Shown here in pieces: positions 44,273 to 53,623 of a stretch of 64,000 nt of DNA. The first letter of the stretch is position 1; every line of letters begins with the position of its first letter. The notes under the pieces are model-generated. The model ran no database searches. It was not told where the DNA came from and saw only the letters and a program-made list of their open reading frames with translations. The translations under genes were made by a program, and so were the position numbers. This DNA is from Sphingobium sp. BYY-5 (GTDB lineage: Bacteria; Pseudomonadota; Alphaproteobacteria; Sphingomonadales; Sphingomonadaceae), in contig NZ_JALEBH010000001.1 of assembly GCF_022758885.1 (NCBI RefSeq), positions 3,333,056-3,397,055 on the forward strand. Direction: 5' to 3'.

Positions 44273-44710
44273 ATGGCCAAACCCGAAGCCTGGCGGTTCA
44301 GCCCCGAAGCCTACCGCTTCGTTACCAGTATCGACACCCGGTTCCAGGATCTCGATACTATGGGCCACATCAACAATGTGGCCATATCGGGCATCTTTGA
44401 AACCGCGCGCATCCGCTTTCATCATCATCTGGGCCGCCATCCGCAGGAACAGGGCGTGCGCTGGCTGGTGGCCAATGTGAACCTCAACTTCATCGAGGAG
44501 TCGCACTTTCCCTATCCCTTTGAGGTTCATTGCGCGATCGGCCATATCGGTCGCACGAGCTGGACGATCAGTTCGGCGGGTTTTCAGAAGGGGGTTTGCG
44601 TTGCCACCTGCGACACCACCGTCGTGACCCATGGCGCCGAGGGGCGTCGCAGCATCGACGATACGCTACGGGAGGCGATGGAGCTGAATTTCCTGCGCCA
44701 GCCGGAATAA
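44273..44710 (+). CDS. Hotdog-fold acyl-CoA thioesterase
   Basis: A 145-residue 4-hydroxybenzoyl-CoA thioesterase-like protein. The signature is DTRFQDLDTMGHINNVAIS near residues 22-40, with the catalytic Asp and the GHxNN turn; VANVNLNFIEESHFP follows. It hydrolyses an unidentified acyl-CoA in the cytosol. The ATG at 44273 follows AAGCAGGA; the open frame extends back to 44051 but that part is not coding-like. The 254-base gap before it, shared with the divergent TonB receptor, is AT-rich near 44120-44150 and probably holds both promoters. Confidence 0.9.
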   Translation: MAKPEAWRFSPEAYRFVTSIDTRFQDLDTMGHINNVAISGIFETARIRFHHHLGRHPQEQGVRWLVANVNLNFIEESHFPYPFEVHCAIGHIGRTSWTISSAGFQKGVCVATCDTTVVTHGAEGRRSIDDTLREAMELNFLRQPE

Positions 44711-44713
44711 CGC

Positions 44714-45085
44714 CTATCGGAAGCCGGCCATCCGCCGGCTCCACTGGAAGGCGATGACGCCGCCCTTGACCGGTTGGATCATCGCCACCGCCAGCAGGAT
44801 GGCAAGGCCGGGCCAGATCACCGCCTGCCAGCCGATCGGAATGGCGAAGGCGGCATTCACCTCGATCATCAAGGGCACCAGAATATGCCCCAAGAGCAGA
44901 ATCACGATATAGGAGGGGAAATCATCCGCCTGATGCGCGTCCAGGTGGAGGCCGCAGGCCGTGCAGGTCGGCGCGGCTTTCAGGAAGCGGGCGAACAGAC
45001 GTCCCTTACCGCAGGCCGGACAGCGGCCGCGCAACCCCTGGGCGATCGCCGGGCCGATCGGACGGTCTGGAGCGGGATCATGCAT
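44714..45085 (-). CDS. DUF983 family membrane protein
   Basis: A 123-residue protein: an N-terminal zinc ribbon-like CPACGKGRLF...CTACG (residues 22-45), then two helices near 55-80 and 85-108. This is the DUF983 pattern, often found near cytochrome oxidase assembly genes, though none is here. It is convergent with the thioesterase gene three bases away. ATG at 45085 follows GGCGGAAGG closely. Confidence 0.85.
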   Translation of the reverse strand: MHDPAPDRPIGPAIAQGLRGRCPACGKGRLFARFLKAAPTCTACGLHLDAHQADDFPSYIVILLLGHILVPLMIEVNAAFAIPIGWQAVIWPGLAILLAVAMIQPVKGGVIAFQWSRRMAGFR

Positions 45086-45201
45086 CCTTCCGCCGTTAGG
45101 GGCATGGCGTGGCCCGTGCAACAGAGCATCGTTGCCCAATGCCCCTCTGCCCACCCTTCCGCCCGCCCTTTCGCTCTGTGCAAAGCCTGTTAAGAAGCGC
45201 C

Positions 45202-46371
45202 ATGCGTCTCCCCGGTCCCGACGAGCCATTCTGCCTGTTCGACGATGCGCGCCTGATCGGGGCGGCGCCGGCGCGGCTCTATCGCGATCCTGTCGCGATC
45301 ATCGCGGCGCATAGCATGGCGGAGGTGCAGCCCGCGCTCGACCGGATTGTGGAAGCGCGCGAGGAAGGGCTGCATGTCGCGGGCTATATCAGTTATGAGG
45401 CGGGGCTTGCGCTGGAGGACCGGCTTGCTCCCATCGCGCGGAAGCGGGATGAGGCGCGCACACCCTTGCTCTGGTTTGGTTTGTTCGAAGGGGCACGGCT
45501 GATCGCGTCCGACGCGCTGCCTGGCCTGCTGCCCGATCCGGGCCGCGCGCGCGTGGGACCGCTGTGTCCGCTGGTGGACGAGGCCGCCTATCGCGCCGCC
45601 TTCGCCCAGGTGCAGGATTATATCCGCGCCGGCGACATCTATCAGGTCAATCTGACTTTCCCTTGCGAGGTCGCGGTCGAAGGCGATCTGATGGCGCTCT
45701 ATGCCGCGATCCGGCCGCGCGCGGCGGCGGGCTATGGCGGTGTCATCCGGGACGGGGAACGGACGATCCTTTCCTTCTCGCCCGAACTTTTCTTCACCCA
45801 GGTGCGTGGCCAGCTCACGGCGCGTCCGATGAAGGGCACGGCGGTTCGGGGAGGCGATGCGGACGAGGATGCCGCCAATGCCCGCTGGCTGGAAGCGGAC
45901 GCCAAGCAACGGGCCGAGAATCTGATGATCGTCGACCTGTTGCGCAATGACCTGTCGCGCGTGTCGCAGGCGGGCAGCGTGACCGTGCCCGACCTGTTCA
46001 AGGTGGAGAGCTATCCGACCGTCCATCAACTCGTGTCCACCGTGCGCGCGCGGGTGTTGCCCGGCCTGTCCCCGGTCGACGTGCTGCGCGTGCTCTTTCC
46101 CTGCGGGTCGATTACCGGCGCGCCCAAGGTGCGGGCGATGGAGATCATTGATGCGGTCGAACCGCAAGCTCGTGGCGTCTATACCGGGGCCATGGGCTGG
46201 ATCGATCCGGAGGGCGACGCTGCGTTCAATGTTGCCATTCGCACTCTTTGCGTCGAAGAAGGTAGTGAAGTCGGTCGGTTAGGTCTTGGATCGGGTATCG
46301 TCGCGGATTCGGAAGGACATTCCGAATGGGCGGAATGCCTGGCCAAGGGGCGCTTTCTTTCACCGGCTTGA
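45202..46371 (+). CDS. pabB: Aminodeoxychorismate synthase component I
   Basis: Converts chorismate to 4-amino-4-deoxychorismate, leading to folate. The 389-residue protein is the chorismate-binding domain: RPMKGTAVRGG near 220, AENLMIVDLLRNDLSRV near 250, VHQLVSTVRA near 290, and FPCGSITGAPKVRAMEII near 312, with PABA-synthase rather than anthranilate-synthase features (Lys in PMKG). The ATG at 45202 gives the proper N-terminus. pabC follows after 33 bases; the glutaminase subunit (pabA) is not adjacent. Confidence 0.94.
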   Translation: MRLPGPDEPFCLFDDARLIGAAPARLYRDPVAIIAAHSMAEVQPALDRIVEAREEGLHVAGYISYEAGLALEDRLAPIARKRDEARTPLLWFGLFEGARLIASDALPGLLPDPGRARVGPLCPLVDEAAYRAAFAQVQDYIRAGDIYQVNLTFPCEVAVEGDLMALYAAIRPRAAAGYGGVIRDGERTILSFSPELFFTQVRGQLTARPMKGTAVRGGDADEDAANARWLEADAKQRAENLMIVDLLRNDLSRVSQAGSVTVPDLFKVESYPTVHQLVSTVRARVLPGLSPVDVLRVLFPCGSITGAPKVRAMEIIDAVEPQARGVYTGAMGWIDPEGDAAFNVAIRTLCVEEGSEVGRLGLGSGIVADSEGHSEWAECLAKGRFLSPA

Positions 46372-46404
46372 CGGAATGACGCGCAGGGGTTTGAAATAAT
46401 TCCA

Positions 46405-47028
46405 ATGTCTTTGACTGATGGTCGGTTCGACCTGCTCGAAACCATGGCCTTCGATCCGCACGAGGGGATCAGGCTGCTTGAGCTGCATCTGGCGCGGCTG
46501 AAGGCCAGCGCCGATAGAATGGGCTTCGCCTTCGATCGTCATGCCGTGCGCAACGAACTTCAGGCCGCGACCTTCCGCCTGCGCGAGGCGAGCCGGGTGC
46601 GGTTGCTGGTGTCGCGCGGCGGGGCGCTGGCGATCGAGGTGCGCGACCATCAGAGCTGGCCGCCGGGGATCGTTCCGGTCGCCGTCGTGCCGCGCAACGC
46701 GCCCGCCGACGACCTGCGGTTGGCACACAAGACCACGGACCGGGCACTCTATCGAGATGCTCTCCGGCGGGGCGGCACCTACGAGGTGCTGATGACCGAC
46801 GCGGCGGGCTATCTGACCGAAGGCAGTTTTTCGACCCTGTTCGTCGAGCGGGGCGACAAGCTGGTGACGCCGCCGCTGTCGCGCGGGCTGTTGCCGGGCA
46901 TATTGCGGCAGAGCCTGATGGACATGGGGGAAGCGGTCGAGGGAGATCTGCGCCCCTACGACCTGGAACGGGGCTTCTTCATCGGCAACGCCGCGCGCGG
47001 CATGGTCGCCGCGACACTGGCGCGATAG
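46405..47028 (+). CDS. pabC: Aminotransferase class IV, probable aminodeoxychorismate lyase
   Basis: A 207-residue PLP enzyme that would release pyruvate from aminodeoxychorismate to give 4-aminobenzoate. The PLP Lys is in RLAHKTTDRALY near residue 112 and the phosphate-binding Glu region is LTEGSFSTLF near 148. It lies 33 bases behind pabB, the partner step, which supports PabC over other class IV aminotransferases. Somewhat shorter than E. coli PabC (269). Confidence 0.88.
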   Translation: MSLTDGRFDLLETMAFDPHEGIRLLELHLARLKASADRMGFAFDRHAVRNELQAATFRLREASRVRLLVSRGGALAIEVRDHQSWPPGIVPVAVVPRNAPADDLRLAHKTTDRALYRDALRRGGTYEVLMTDAAGYLTEGSFSTLFVERGDKLVTPPLSRGLLPGILRQSLMDMGEAVEGDLRPYDLERGFFIGNAARGMVAATLAR

Positions 47029-47155
47029 CAGGCCTATCCTGCCGTAAAGCCATTAACGCTCATCTGGCCGGTTGCCCCTGCGTCCGTTGCGCACTAAGGG
47101 ACGCCGCGTCCGCTTTTATTGCGGGCCTTGGGGATTTTTCAGAGAGTTTATTGCC

Positions 47156-48358
47156 ATGAGCCAGACTTCCGCTGCCCTCGGTCGCATCCAGCCGTCCGCC
47201 ACGCTCGCTATGAGCGCCCGCGTGAACGCGCTCAAAGCCGAAGGCGTGGACGTTATTGGCCTGTCGGCCGGCGAGCCGGACTTCGATACGCCCGATTTCG
47301 TGAAAGAGGCGGGCATTGAGGCCATTCGCAAGAATCTGACGCGCTACACCGACGTGGACGGTACTGCCGACGTCAAGGAAGCGGTCGTCTTCAAGTTCAA
47401 GCGCGACAATGGCCTAGTCTACAAGCGTAGCCAGATCACCGTAAATTCGGGCGGTAAGCACACCCTGTTTAACGCGCTGGTCGCCACCGTCGATGCAGGC
47501 GACGAGGTTATCATCCCGGCGCCTTATTGGGTCAGCTATCCCGACATCGTGAACTTTGCGGGCGGTAAGCCGGTTTTTATCGAAGGTCCGGCGAGTCAGG
47601 GTTACAAGATCACCGCCGCGCAGCTTGAGGCGGCGATCACCCCGCGCACCAAATGGGTGATGCTGAATTCGCCGTCCAACCCGTCCGGCGCAGCCTATTC
47701 GGCGGATGAACTGAAGGCGCTGGCCGATGTGCTGCTGCGCCATCCCCATGTGCTGGTGATGACCGACGACATGTATGAGCATGTCTGGTACGCCGCGACG
47801 CCCTTCGCGACCATCGCGCAGGTCTGCCCGGAGCTGTATGACCGCACGCTGACGGTCAATGGCTGCTCCAAGGCCTTCTCCATGACCGGCTGGCGCATCG
47901 GTTTTGCCGGCGGCCCGGAATGGATCATCAAGGCGATGAGCAAGCTCCAGTCGCAGTCGACCAGCAATCCCTGCTCGATCAGCCAGGCCGCTGCCGTCGC
48001 CGCACTGACCGGCCCGCAGGACTTCCTGGAAGAACGCAACGCCGTGTTCCGCAAGCGTCGCGACATGGTGGTGGCCATGCTGAACGACGCGCCGGGCCTC
48101 GACTGTCCGACGCCCGAAGGCGCCTTCTACGTCTATCCCGACGCCAGCGGCGTGATCGGCAAGGTGACGCTCAAAGGGCAAGTGATCGACAGTGACGAGG
48201 CGTTGATCGGCTACTTCCTGGACGAAGCTAAGGTGGCGGCCGTCCATGGCGCCGCCTTCGGCCTGTCCCCGGCCTTCCGTATCAGCTACGCGACCTCAGA
48301 TGAGGTGCTCAAGAAGGCCTGCACCCGCATTCAGGAGGCGTGTGCGGCGTTGAGGTGA
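47156..48358 (+). CDS. Pyridoxal phosphate aminotransferase, aspartate transaminase type
   Basis: A 400-residue fold-type I class I/II aminotransferase of the Igamma type, as in Rhizobium and Thermus AspC. PLP Lys is in NGCSKAFSMTGWRIGF near 236-248 (SKAF), and the substrate-binding APYWVSYPD and NSPSNPSG blocks lie near 122 and 172. It interconverts aspartate and oxaloacetate, possibly prephenate too. The ATG at 47156 begins the MSQTSAALGRIQPSAT N-terminus; AGAGAG lies upstream. A hairpin terminator follows at 48405. Confidence 0.93.
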   Translation: MSQTSAALGRIQPSATLAMSARVNALKAEGVDVIGLSAGEPDFDTPDFVKEAGIEAIRKNLTRYTDVDGTADVKEAVVFKFKRDNGLVYKRSQITVNSGGKHTLFNALVATVDAGDEVIIPAPYWVSYPDIVNFAGGKPVFIEGPASQGYKITAAQLEAAITPRTKWVMLNSPSNPSGAAYSADELKALADVLLRHPHVLVMTDDMYEHVWYAATPFATIAQVCPELYDRTLTVNGCSKAFSMTGWRIGFAGGPEWIIKAMSKLQSQSTSNPCSISQAAAVAALTGPQDFLEERNAVFRKRRDMVVAMLNDAPGLDCPTPEGAFYVYPDASGVIGKVTLKGQVIDSDEALIGYFLDEAKVAAVHGAAFGLSPAFRISYATSDEVLKKACTRIQEACAALR

Positions 48359-48404
48359 AGCGTCCTCCCCAGCACGGAGGGGACGCCAGCATTGCCAGCG
48401 GTCA

Positions 48405-48435
48405 GGAAAACCGGCGCATTAGCGCCGGTTTTTCC
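48405..48435 (+). terminator. Intrinsic terminator after the aminotransferase gene
   Basis: GGAAAAACCGGCGC-type stem: AAAACCGGCGC pairs with GCGCCGGTTTT around ATTA with the T-run in the right arm. An earlier GCGTCC/GGACGC hairpin is at 48360-48386. Confidence 0.88.
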
Positions 48436-48676
48436 GTTCTGTAAAAAAATGGAAACGGTCTTTTTCGCACTGCAGCGTCTTGCGATTGACGCAATGCACT
48501 CTATATGCGCGTTGCGGAAAGAAACCGAATTACGGGCTGCGCCCTTTTCGTCCTTCCCTGGTCCGCATTGGTCGAAAGCCGCTTTTGCGGTTTGGCCGGT
48601 TCAGCCAGGGGCAAGGTGATGAAGCGTAGTCGCCGGCCAGATGGCCGAAAAGAGATTGTTGAGAAAGGCGTTTGCC
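48436..48676 (+). promoter_or_regulatory. Promoter and structured leader ahead of the 51-residue protein
   Basis: This gap has no credible gene. TTGCGA (48480) and TATATG spaced 16 bases apart could be a promoter. Downstream, CCTTCCCTGG (from about 48554) can pair with CCAGGGGCAAGG (to about 48617) enclosing a CCGC/GCGG hairpin, so the transcript would have a folded leader of about 180 bases before the ATG at 48677. Confidence 0.3.
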
Positions 48677-48832
48677 ATGATGGCGTTTTTGAAATCCGAC
48701 CTGTTCCTGCGCTTTCTGGGCGGGTTCGCGATCGGCGCTGTCGGCATGTTCCTGCTCCAGCCCGAAGAACCACCCATGCTCAGCTCGACCGCGATCGCGG
48801 CTACCACGCCTTCCCATGGCGCGGCGCTCTGA
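48677..48832 (+). CDS. Small single-pass membrane protein, unknown
   Basis: A 51-residue protein starting MMAFLKSDLFLRFLGGFAIGA with one hydrophobic helix (residues 8-27), then a short Pro/Ser/Thr-rich tail. AAAGG lies 8 bases before the ATG, and a terminator-like hairpin follows at 48891, so it forms its own transcription unit. No family recognised. Confidence 0.6.
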   Translation: MMAFLKSDLFLRFLGGFAIGAVGMFLLQPEEPPMLSSTAIAATTPSHGAAL

Positions 48833-48890
48833 TTCGCCTTCGCGGATCATCCGGTGGACGAACGGTCCCCTTCATTGCATGATTTTTGAC

Positions 48891-48920
48891 AAGCGCGGTT
48901 CCCATGGGAGCCGCGTTTTG
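48891..48920 (+). terminator. Hairpin terminator before the oxidoreductase gene
   Basis: GCGCGG and CCGCG arms enclose the inner palindrome CCCATGGG and are followed by TTTTG. It separates the 51-residue gene from the dehydrogenase at 48989. Confidence 0.65.
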
Positions 48921-48988
48921 TCGTTGTTCGGCTTGTCATTGGGTGCGCCCGCGCCTTACCTGCCTGACAAACGGTAAGGAGCATCCCC

Positions 48989-50104
48989 ATGGGCGACATG
49001 CGCGGCCTCAAGATCCTGTCCACCCTGGCCGAGGACGGTCACCTGACCGTCGAGCTGGTCGAGGAAAACCTGCCGCCGCCCACGGGGCATGAGCTGTTGA
49101 TCCGGGTGGAGGCTACGCCGATCAACCCGTCGGACCTGGGGCTGTTGCTTGGTCCGGCCGATGTTGAAAATGCCGATTATGGTGACGGTCGAATCGTGGC
49201 GACCATGCCCGACAGCGCCCGCCGTGCCATGGCTGCGCGGGTAGGGCAGGCGCTGGCGGTCGGCAATGAGGGCGCCGGGATGGTGGTTGCGGCGGGCGAT
49301 GCAGCGCAAGCGCAGGCGTTGCTGGGCAAGCGTGTGAGTTGCGTTCCGGGTGGCATGTTCGCCCAATATCGACTGGTCGATGCGCGCGCCGTCATGGCGT
49401 TGCCTGACGGGGCGAGCGCGGAGGAAGGGGCGTCCGCCTTCGTCAATCCGATGACCGCGCTGGGCTTTGTCGAGACGATGCGGCGCGAGGGGCATGAGGC
49501 GATCGTGCACACCGCCGCCGCCTCCAATCTGGGCCAGATGCTGGTGCGTATCGCGCGGGAGGACGGCATTCCGCTGGTCAATATCGTGCGCAGCCAGGCG
49601 CAGGCGGCGACGCTTGAAGCGCTGGGCGCGGAGCATGTGCTGGACAGTTCGCGGGCCGATTTCCATGACAGGCTCCTGGCGGCGATCGAGGCGACCGGCG
49701 CGACCATCGCCTTCGATGCGATCGGCGGCGGCACGCTGGTCGGACAGATATTGCATGGGATGGAACAGGCGCTCGCCAAGGGGGCAGCCTATAGCCGCTA
49801 TGGCTCCGACCGGTTGAAGCAGGCCTATATCTATGGCGCGCTCGATACGACGCCGACCGTGCTGACGCGCAGCTTCGGCTTTAGCTGGAATGTCGGCGGC
49901 TGGCTGCTCACCCCGTTCCTTCAGCGCGCCGGCGCCGAGACAGTGGAACGGATGCGACGGCGGGTACGCGACAATCTCACCACCACCTTCGCCAGCCCTT
50001 ACAAGGCGCGGCTTTCTTTACAGGACGTGCTGACCCGCGATGCGGTGCTGACCTATAATGCGCGGCGGACGGGGGAGAAATATCTGATCGTGCCCAACGG
50101 ATAG
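48989..50104 (+). CDS. Medium-chain dehydrogenase-family oxidoreductase
   Basis: A 371-residue MDR-superfamily protein without the catalytic zinc ligands. The N-terminal GroES-like part contains LLIRVEATPINPSDLGLLLG and the Rossmann part HTAAASNLGQMLVRIAREDG and FDAIGGGTLVGQIL. AAGGAG lies 8 bases before the ATG. Members of this branch are annotated as zinc-binding dehydrogenase or quinone reductase; the substrate is unknown. It converges with infC. Confidence 0.88.
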   Translation: MGDMRGLKILSTLAEDGHLTVELVEENLPPPTGHELLIRVEATPINPSDLGLLLGPADVENADYGDGRIVATMPDSARRAMAARVGQALAVGNEGAGMVVAAGDAAQAQALLGKRVSCVPGGMFAQYRLVDARAVMALPDGASAEEGASAFVNPMTALGFVETMRREGHEAIVHTAAASNLGQMLVRIAREDGIPLVNIVRSQAQAATLEALGAEHVLDSSRADFHDRLLAAIEATGATIAFDAIGGGTLVGQILHGMEQALAKGAAYSRYGSDRLKQAYIYGALDTTPTVLTRSFGFSWNVGGWLLTPFLQRAGAETVERMRRRVRDNLTTTFASPYKARLSLQDVLTRDAVLTYNARRTGEKYLIVPNG

Positions 50105-50214
50105 GGCGGGGATGACGGGACGGCGGCGGACGATTGCCGCAAAAGCGATCGGGCGGCGCCTGTTTCCAGACCCCGCCCGATACGCATCATTCTGTCAGCG
50201 CCGCGATGGCGCGC

Positions 50215-50760
50215 TTATTTCGGCGCAAGCACCATCAGCATCTGGCGGCCTTCCATGCGTGGATAGGCTTCGACCTTCGCGATTTCGGCGACATTCTCCG
50301 CCACGCGCTGGAGCAGGTTCATGCCGAGCTGCTGGTGGCTGAGTTCGCGGCCGCGGAAACGCAGGGTGATCTTCACCTTGTCGCCGTCGCCGATGAAATC
50401 ATGGACCTTCTTCATCTTCGTATCATAGTCATGATCGTCGATGTTCGGACGCATCTTGATCTCTTTGAGTTCCTGCGTCTTCTGGGTCTTGCGGGCGATA
50501 TTCGCCTTTTTCTGGGCTTCGTACTTGAACTTGCCGATGTCCAGGAACTTGCAGACCGGCGGATCGGCGTTCGGCGAGACTTCCACGAGATCGAGGCCGA
50601 TCTCATAGGCTTGCTCAATCGCCTCCTGCGTAAACATCACACCGAGATTTTCGCCTTCATCATCGATTACGCGCACCTTCGGCACGTTGATGAACTCGTT
50701 ATAACGGGGGCCGGACTTCGGCGGCGGCGCCAGCGGGCGGCGCATCATCGGGGGACGTAT
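50215..50760 (-). CDS. infC: Translation initiation factor IF-3, probable AUA start
   Basis: IF-3 binds the 30S subunit and checks start-codon pairing. The sequence has the N-domain block [25 protein letters not shown], the linker [17 protein letters not shown] and the C-domain [18 protein letters not shown], 177 residues from the first ATG at 50748. However a perfect TAGGAG (50769-50774) is 20 bases from that ATG but exactly 8 bases from an in-frame ATA at 50758-50760. Rare start codons are the rule for infC, as IF-3 rejects them and so controls its own synthesis. I therefore place the start at 50760 (181 residues). Confidence 0.9.
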   Translation of the reverse strand: MRPPMMRRPLAPPPKSGPRYNEFINVPKVRVIDDEGENLGVMFTQEAIEQAYEIGLDLVEVSPNADPPVCKFLDIGKFKYEAQKKANIARKTQKTQELKEIKMRPNIDDHDYDTKMKKVHDFIGDGDKVKITLRFRGRELSHQQLGMNLLQRVAENVAEIAKVEAYPRMEGRQMLMVLAPK

Positions 50761-50804
50761 AGCAATATCTCCTACGGTCGTTTCAAAAACGGACGGCTCT
50801 TAGC

Positions 50805-50862
50805 GGCTTTTCTACAAAGCCGAAAGGGGTCCGTAATCCCGCCGTAACGGAATCACGGACCC
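50805..50862 (-). promoter_or_regulatory. Hairpins in the thrS-infC gap
   Basis: GGGTCCGT/ACGGACCC (50827-50862) lies just behind thrS and could attenuate transcription. GGCTTT/AAAGCC (50805-50821) follows on the way to infC. Both fold in the RNA of the minus strand and may form a leader controlling infC. Confidence 0.45.
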
Positions 50863-50878
50863 TTGCGGCATTTCTGCC

Positions 50879-52861
50879 TCACCGCATATCGGGTGCCTGC
50901 GCCTCTTTTGCAAGACGGGCGATGACATCGTCGAGCGAAAGGACGCTTTGTCCCTCCTTGCCCAGTTCACGCAGCGCCACCGTGCCTTCATCAGACTCGC
51001 GGCGGCCGACCACCAGCAAATTGGGCACTTTGGCCAGGCTGTGTTCGCGCACCTTATAGTTGATCTTCTCGTTGCGGATGTCGAGTTCGGCGCGGATGCC
51101 GGCCGCGCGTAGCTTGTCCACCGCCTGGTTTGCATAATCGTCGGCGTCGGACACGATGGTCGCCACCACCGCCTGCACCGGCGCCAGCCAGAGCGGGAAT
51201 TTGCCCGCATAATGCTCGATCAATATGCCGATGAAGCGCTCATAGGAACCGAAGATCGCGCGGTGGAGCATCACCGGGCGGTGCCGTTCGCCATCCTCGC
51301 CCACATAGCTTGCGTCGAGTCGTTCCGGCAACACGCGGTCGGACTGGATCGTGCCGACCTGCCAGGTACGGCCGATCGCGTCGGTCAGATGCCATTCCAG
51401 CTTGGGCGCGTAGAAGGCGCCTTCGCCCGGCAGTTCTTCCCAGCCAAATTCGGGGGTGTTGAGGCCTGCCGCCGCGACCGCGTTGCGCAGCTCTTCCTCG
51501 GCCTTGTCCCACATCTCCTCGCTGCCGAAGCGCTTTTCGGGGCGCAGCGCCAGCTTGATCGAGTAGGTGAAGCCGAAATCCTTGTAGATGCGGTCGGCCA
51601 GCGCGCAGAAGGCGCGGACTTCCTCGACGATCTGGTCCTCGCGGCAGAAGATATGCGCGTCGTCCTGCGTGAACTGGCGCACGCGCATCAGGCCGTGCAA
51701 CGCGCCATGCGGCTCATTGCGGTGACAGCAGCCATTTTCGTAGAAGCGCAGCGGCAGGTCGCGATAGCTCTTGATCCCCTGACGGAAGATCAGGACATGC
51801 GCCGGGCAGTTCATGGGCTTCAGGGCCATCCAGTCGGCATCGTTCGACACCAGCGGCCCTTCATCCTCGACATTGGGCACTTCGTCGGGGATGACGAACA
51901 TATTCTCGCGATATTTGCCCCAATGGCCGGACACTTCCCACTGGCGCGCATCCATCACCTGCGGCGTCTTCACCTCGCGATAGCCGGCATCGTCGATCGC
52001 GCGGCGCATATAGGATTCGAGCTGGCGCCAGATGATATAGCCCTTGGGGTGCCAGAAGACGCTGCCATGCGCTTCCTGCTGGAGGTGGAACAGGTCCATC
52101 TCCGCGCCCAGCTTGCGATGGTCGCGCTTGCCTGCTTCCTCCAGCCGCGTGAGATGCTCGGCAAGCTGCTTCTTGTTGAGCCAGCCGGTGCCGTAGATGC
52201 GCGACAGCATCGCATTCTTCTGGTCGCCGCGCCAGTAAGCGCCCGACACGCGCGTCAGCTTGAAGGCGGCGGGGTCCAGCTTCCCCGTCGAGGCGAGGTG
52301 TGGGCCACGGCACATGTCGTACCAGTCGTCACCCGACCGGTAGATGGTCAGTTCCTCGCCTTGCGGCAGTTCGGCGGCCCATTCGGCCTTATAGTCTTCG
52401 CCCATGGCGCGCCAGGCGGCGATCAGCGAGTCGCGGTCCATCACCTCGCGCACCAGCGGCTTGTCGGCGGCGATGATCTCCCGCATCTTCGCTTCGATCG
52501 CCGGCAGGTCTTCCTCGGTGAAAGGGTGGTCTTTCGGCGCGAAGTCATAATAGAAGCCGTCGTCGGTCGACGGGCCGAAGGTGATCTGCGTCCCCGGGAA
52601 CAGCGCCTGCACCGCTTCGGCCAGCACATGGGCAAAGTCGTGCCGCGCCAGTTCCAGCGCATCGGCTTCATCCTTGCCCGTCACCAGCGCCAGTTGCGCG
52701 TCAGTCTCCAGCGGGCGCGTGATGTCGCGCAGCTCGCCGTCGACGCGCGCGGCAATGGCGGCCTTGGCCAGACCAGGCCCGATCGCCGCCGCAATGTCCG
52801 CCGGGGTAGTGCCGGGCGCGACTTCACGCACGGAACCATCGGGCAGGGTGATCTTGAGCAT
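50879..52861 (-). CDS. thrS: Threonyl-tRNA synthetase
   Basis: Charges tRNA-Thr and edits mischarged Ser. The 660-residue protein has all parts: TGS domain (residues 1-60, [18 protein letters not shown]), editing domain with [12 protein letters not shown] (H-x-x-x-H) near 80, class II core with [21 protein letters not shown] near 340 (zinc Cys and active site) and the anticodon-binding C-terminal domain. The start at 52861 (MLKITLPDG) matches the family; upstream codons are in frame but less typical. thrS and infC adjacent is widespread. Confidence 0.97.
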   Translation of the reverse strand: MLKITLPDGSVREVAPGTTPADIAAAIGPGLAKAAIAARVDGELRDITRPLETDAQLALVTGKDEADALELARHDFAHVLAEAVQALFPGTQITFGPSTDDGFYYDFAPKDHPFTEEDLPAIEAKMREIIAADKPLVREVMDRDSLIAAWRAMGEDYKAEWAAELPQGEELTIYRSGDDWYDMCRGPHLASTGKLDPAAFKLTRVSGAYWRGDQKNAMLSRIYGTGWLNKKQLAEHLTRLEEAGKRDHRKLGAEMDLFHLQQEAHGSVFWHPKGYIIWRQLESYMRRAIDDAGYREVKTPQVMDARQWEVSGHWGKYRENMFVIPDEVPNVEDEGPLVSNDADWMALKPMNCPAHVLIFRQGIKSYRDLPLRFYENGCCHRNEPHGALHGLMRVRQFTQDDAHIFCREDQIVEEVRAFCALADRIYKDFGFTYSIKLALRPEKRFGSEEMWDKAEEELRNAVAAAGLNTPEFGWEELPGEGAFYAPKLEWHLTDAIGRTWQVGTIQSDRVLPERLDASYVGEDGERHRPVMLHRAIFGSYERFIGILIEHYAGKFPLWLAPVQAVVATIVSDADDYANQAVDKLRAAGIRAELDIRNEKINYKVREHSLAKVPNLLVVGRRESDEGTVALRELGKEGQSVLSLDDVIARLAKEAQAPDMR

Positions 52862-53093
52862 GGCGGACACGGGTGGTCTTTCTGTTGAAATGGCTGATTG
52901 CGCGGGCATGAAAGCCGCGCCTTCCCCTTAGATAGGCAGCCCGCACTGTCAATAGAAGCGTTCTGAAGGTGCCTGGTACAGCCGGTGGCTCGCGGAACGC
53001 GGCAGGCAAAGACTCCAGAAGCCCTCTTGCCAAGTTGCGCGGCGCGGCGCATCATTCATGTGTTGTTATATCATATTTCAACAGGAGGGATGT

Positions 53094-53528
53094 ATGGCTT
53101 CGAGCTTCGCAAAACCCACTGGCCCGGATGGGGCCATCCCGATGGCGGAAATGAACACGACGCCGCTGATCGACGTGATGCTGGTGCTGCTCATCATGTT
53201 CATCATCACCATCCCGATCCAGACGCACAGCGTGGCCGTGGAATTACCGGGGCAGACGCAGGAACTGCCGATGGAAATGAACCCGATCAAGAACAAGGTC
53301 GGCATCGATGCGGACGGCGTGATCCGCTGGAACGGCGCGGCGATCGACCGGCTGACCTTGCGCCAATATCTGGCCGCGTCGCTGCGGAGGCCGGTCGAGC
53401 CGGAGTTGCAGTTCCAGCCCGACGCGGCCGCCCGCTACATGGCCGTCGATGCGGTGCTGGCCGACATCAAGCGCGCGGGCGTGACCAAGCTGGGTTTTGT
53501 GGGGAACGAGCGTTACGGCCAGTTCTGA
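53094..53528 (+). CDS. ExbD/TolR-family biopolymer transport protein
   Basis: A 144-residue protein with a cytosolic start, one helix at about residues 22-42 (PLIDVMLVLLIMFIITIPI) carrying the essential Asp, and a periplasmic domain. ExbD couples the proton gradient to TonB through ExbB. No exbB or tonB is adjacent, so it is an orphan that may work with subunits encoded elsewhere. AGGAGGG precedes the ATG at 53094. Confidence 0.9.
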   Translation: MASSFAKPTGPDGAIPMAEMNTTPLIDVMLVLLIMFIITIPIQTHSVAVELPGQTQELPMEMNPIKNKVGIDADGVIRWNGAAIDRLTLRQYLAASLRRPVEPELQFQPDAAARYMAVDAVLADIKRAGVTKLGFVGNERYGQF

Positions 53529-53570
53529 CAAGGTTCAGCGACAAAATGTAAAGTATCATTGACTATTCAT

Positions 53571-53612
53571 CTCCAGCTTTGTAAAGGTCGCTTGACTTTA
53601 ACGAAGCTGGAG
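53571..53612 (+). promoter_or_regulatory. 16-bp stem covering a Shine-Dalgarno
   Basis: CTCCAGCTT (53571-53579) is perfectly complementary to AAGCTGGAG (53604-53612); the pairing extends inward through TGT/ACG and AAAG/CTTT with one bulged A, giving 16 pairs and a 9-base loop. The right arm ends in GGAG, part of the GGAGGTGG Shine-Dalgarno (53609-53616) of the gene at 53624. It could be an RNA switch, or an operator for the XRE regulator encoded by the second gene. Confidence 0.6.
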
Positions 53613-53623
53613 GTGGAATTCCG

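Noticed and set aside
53336..53360. A toxin-antitoxin reading of the membrane-protein/XRE pair at 53624-54396
   Set aside because: The first product has several membrane helices and no toxin motif, and the order membrane protein then XRE fits self-regulated small modules better.
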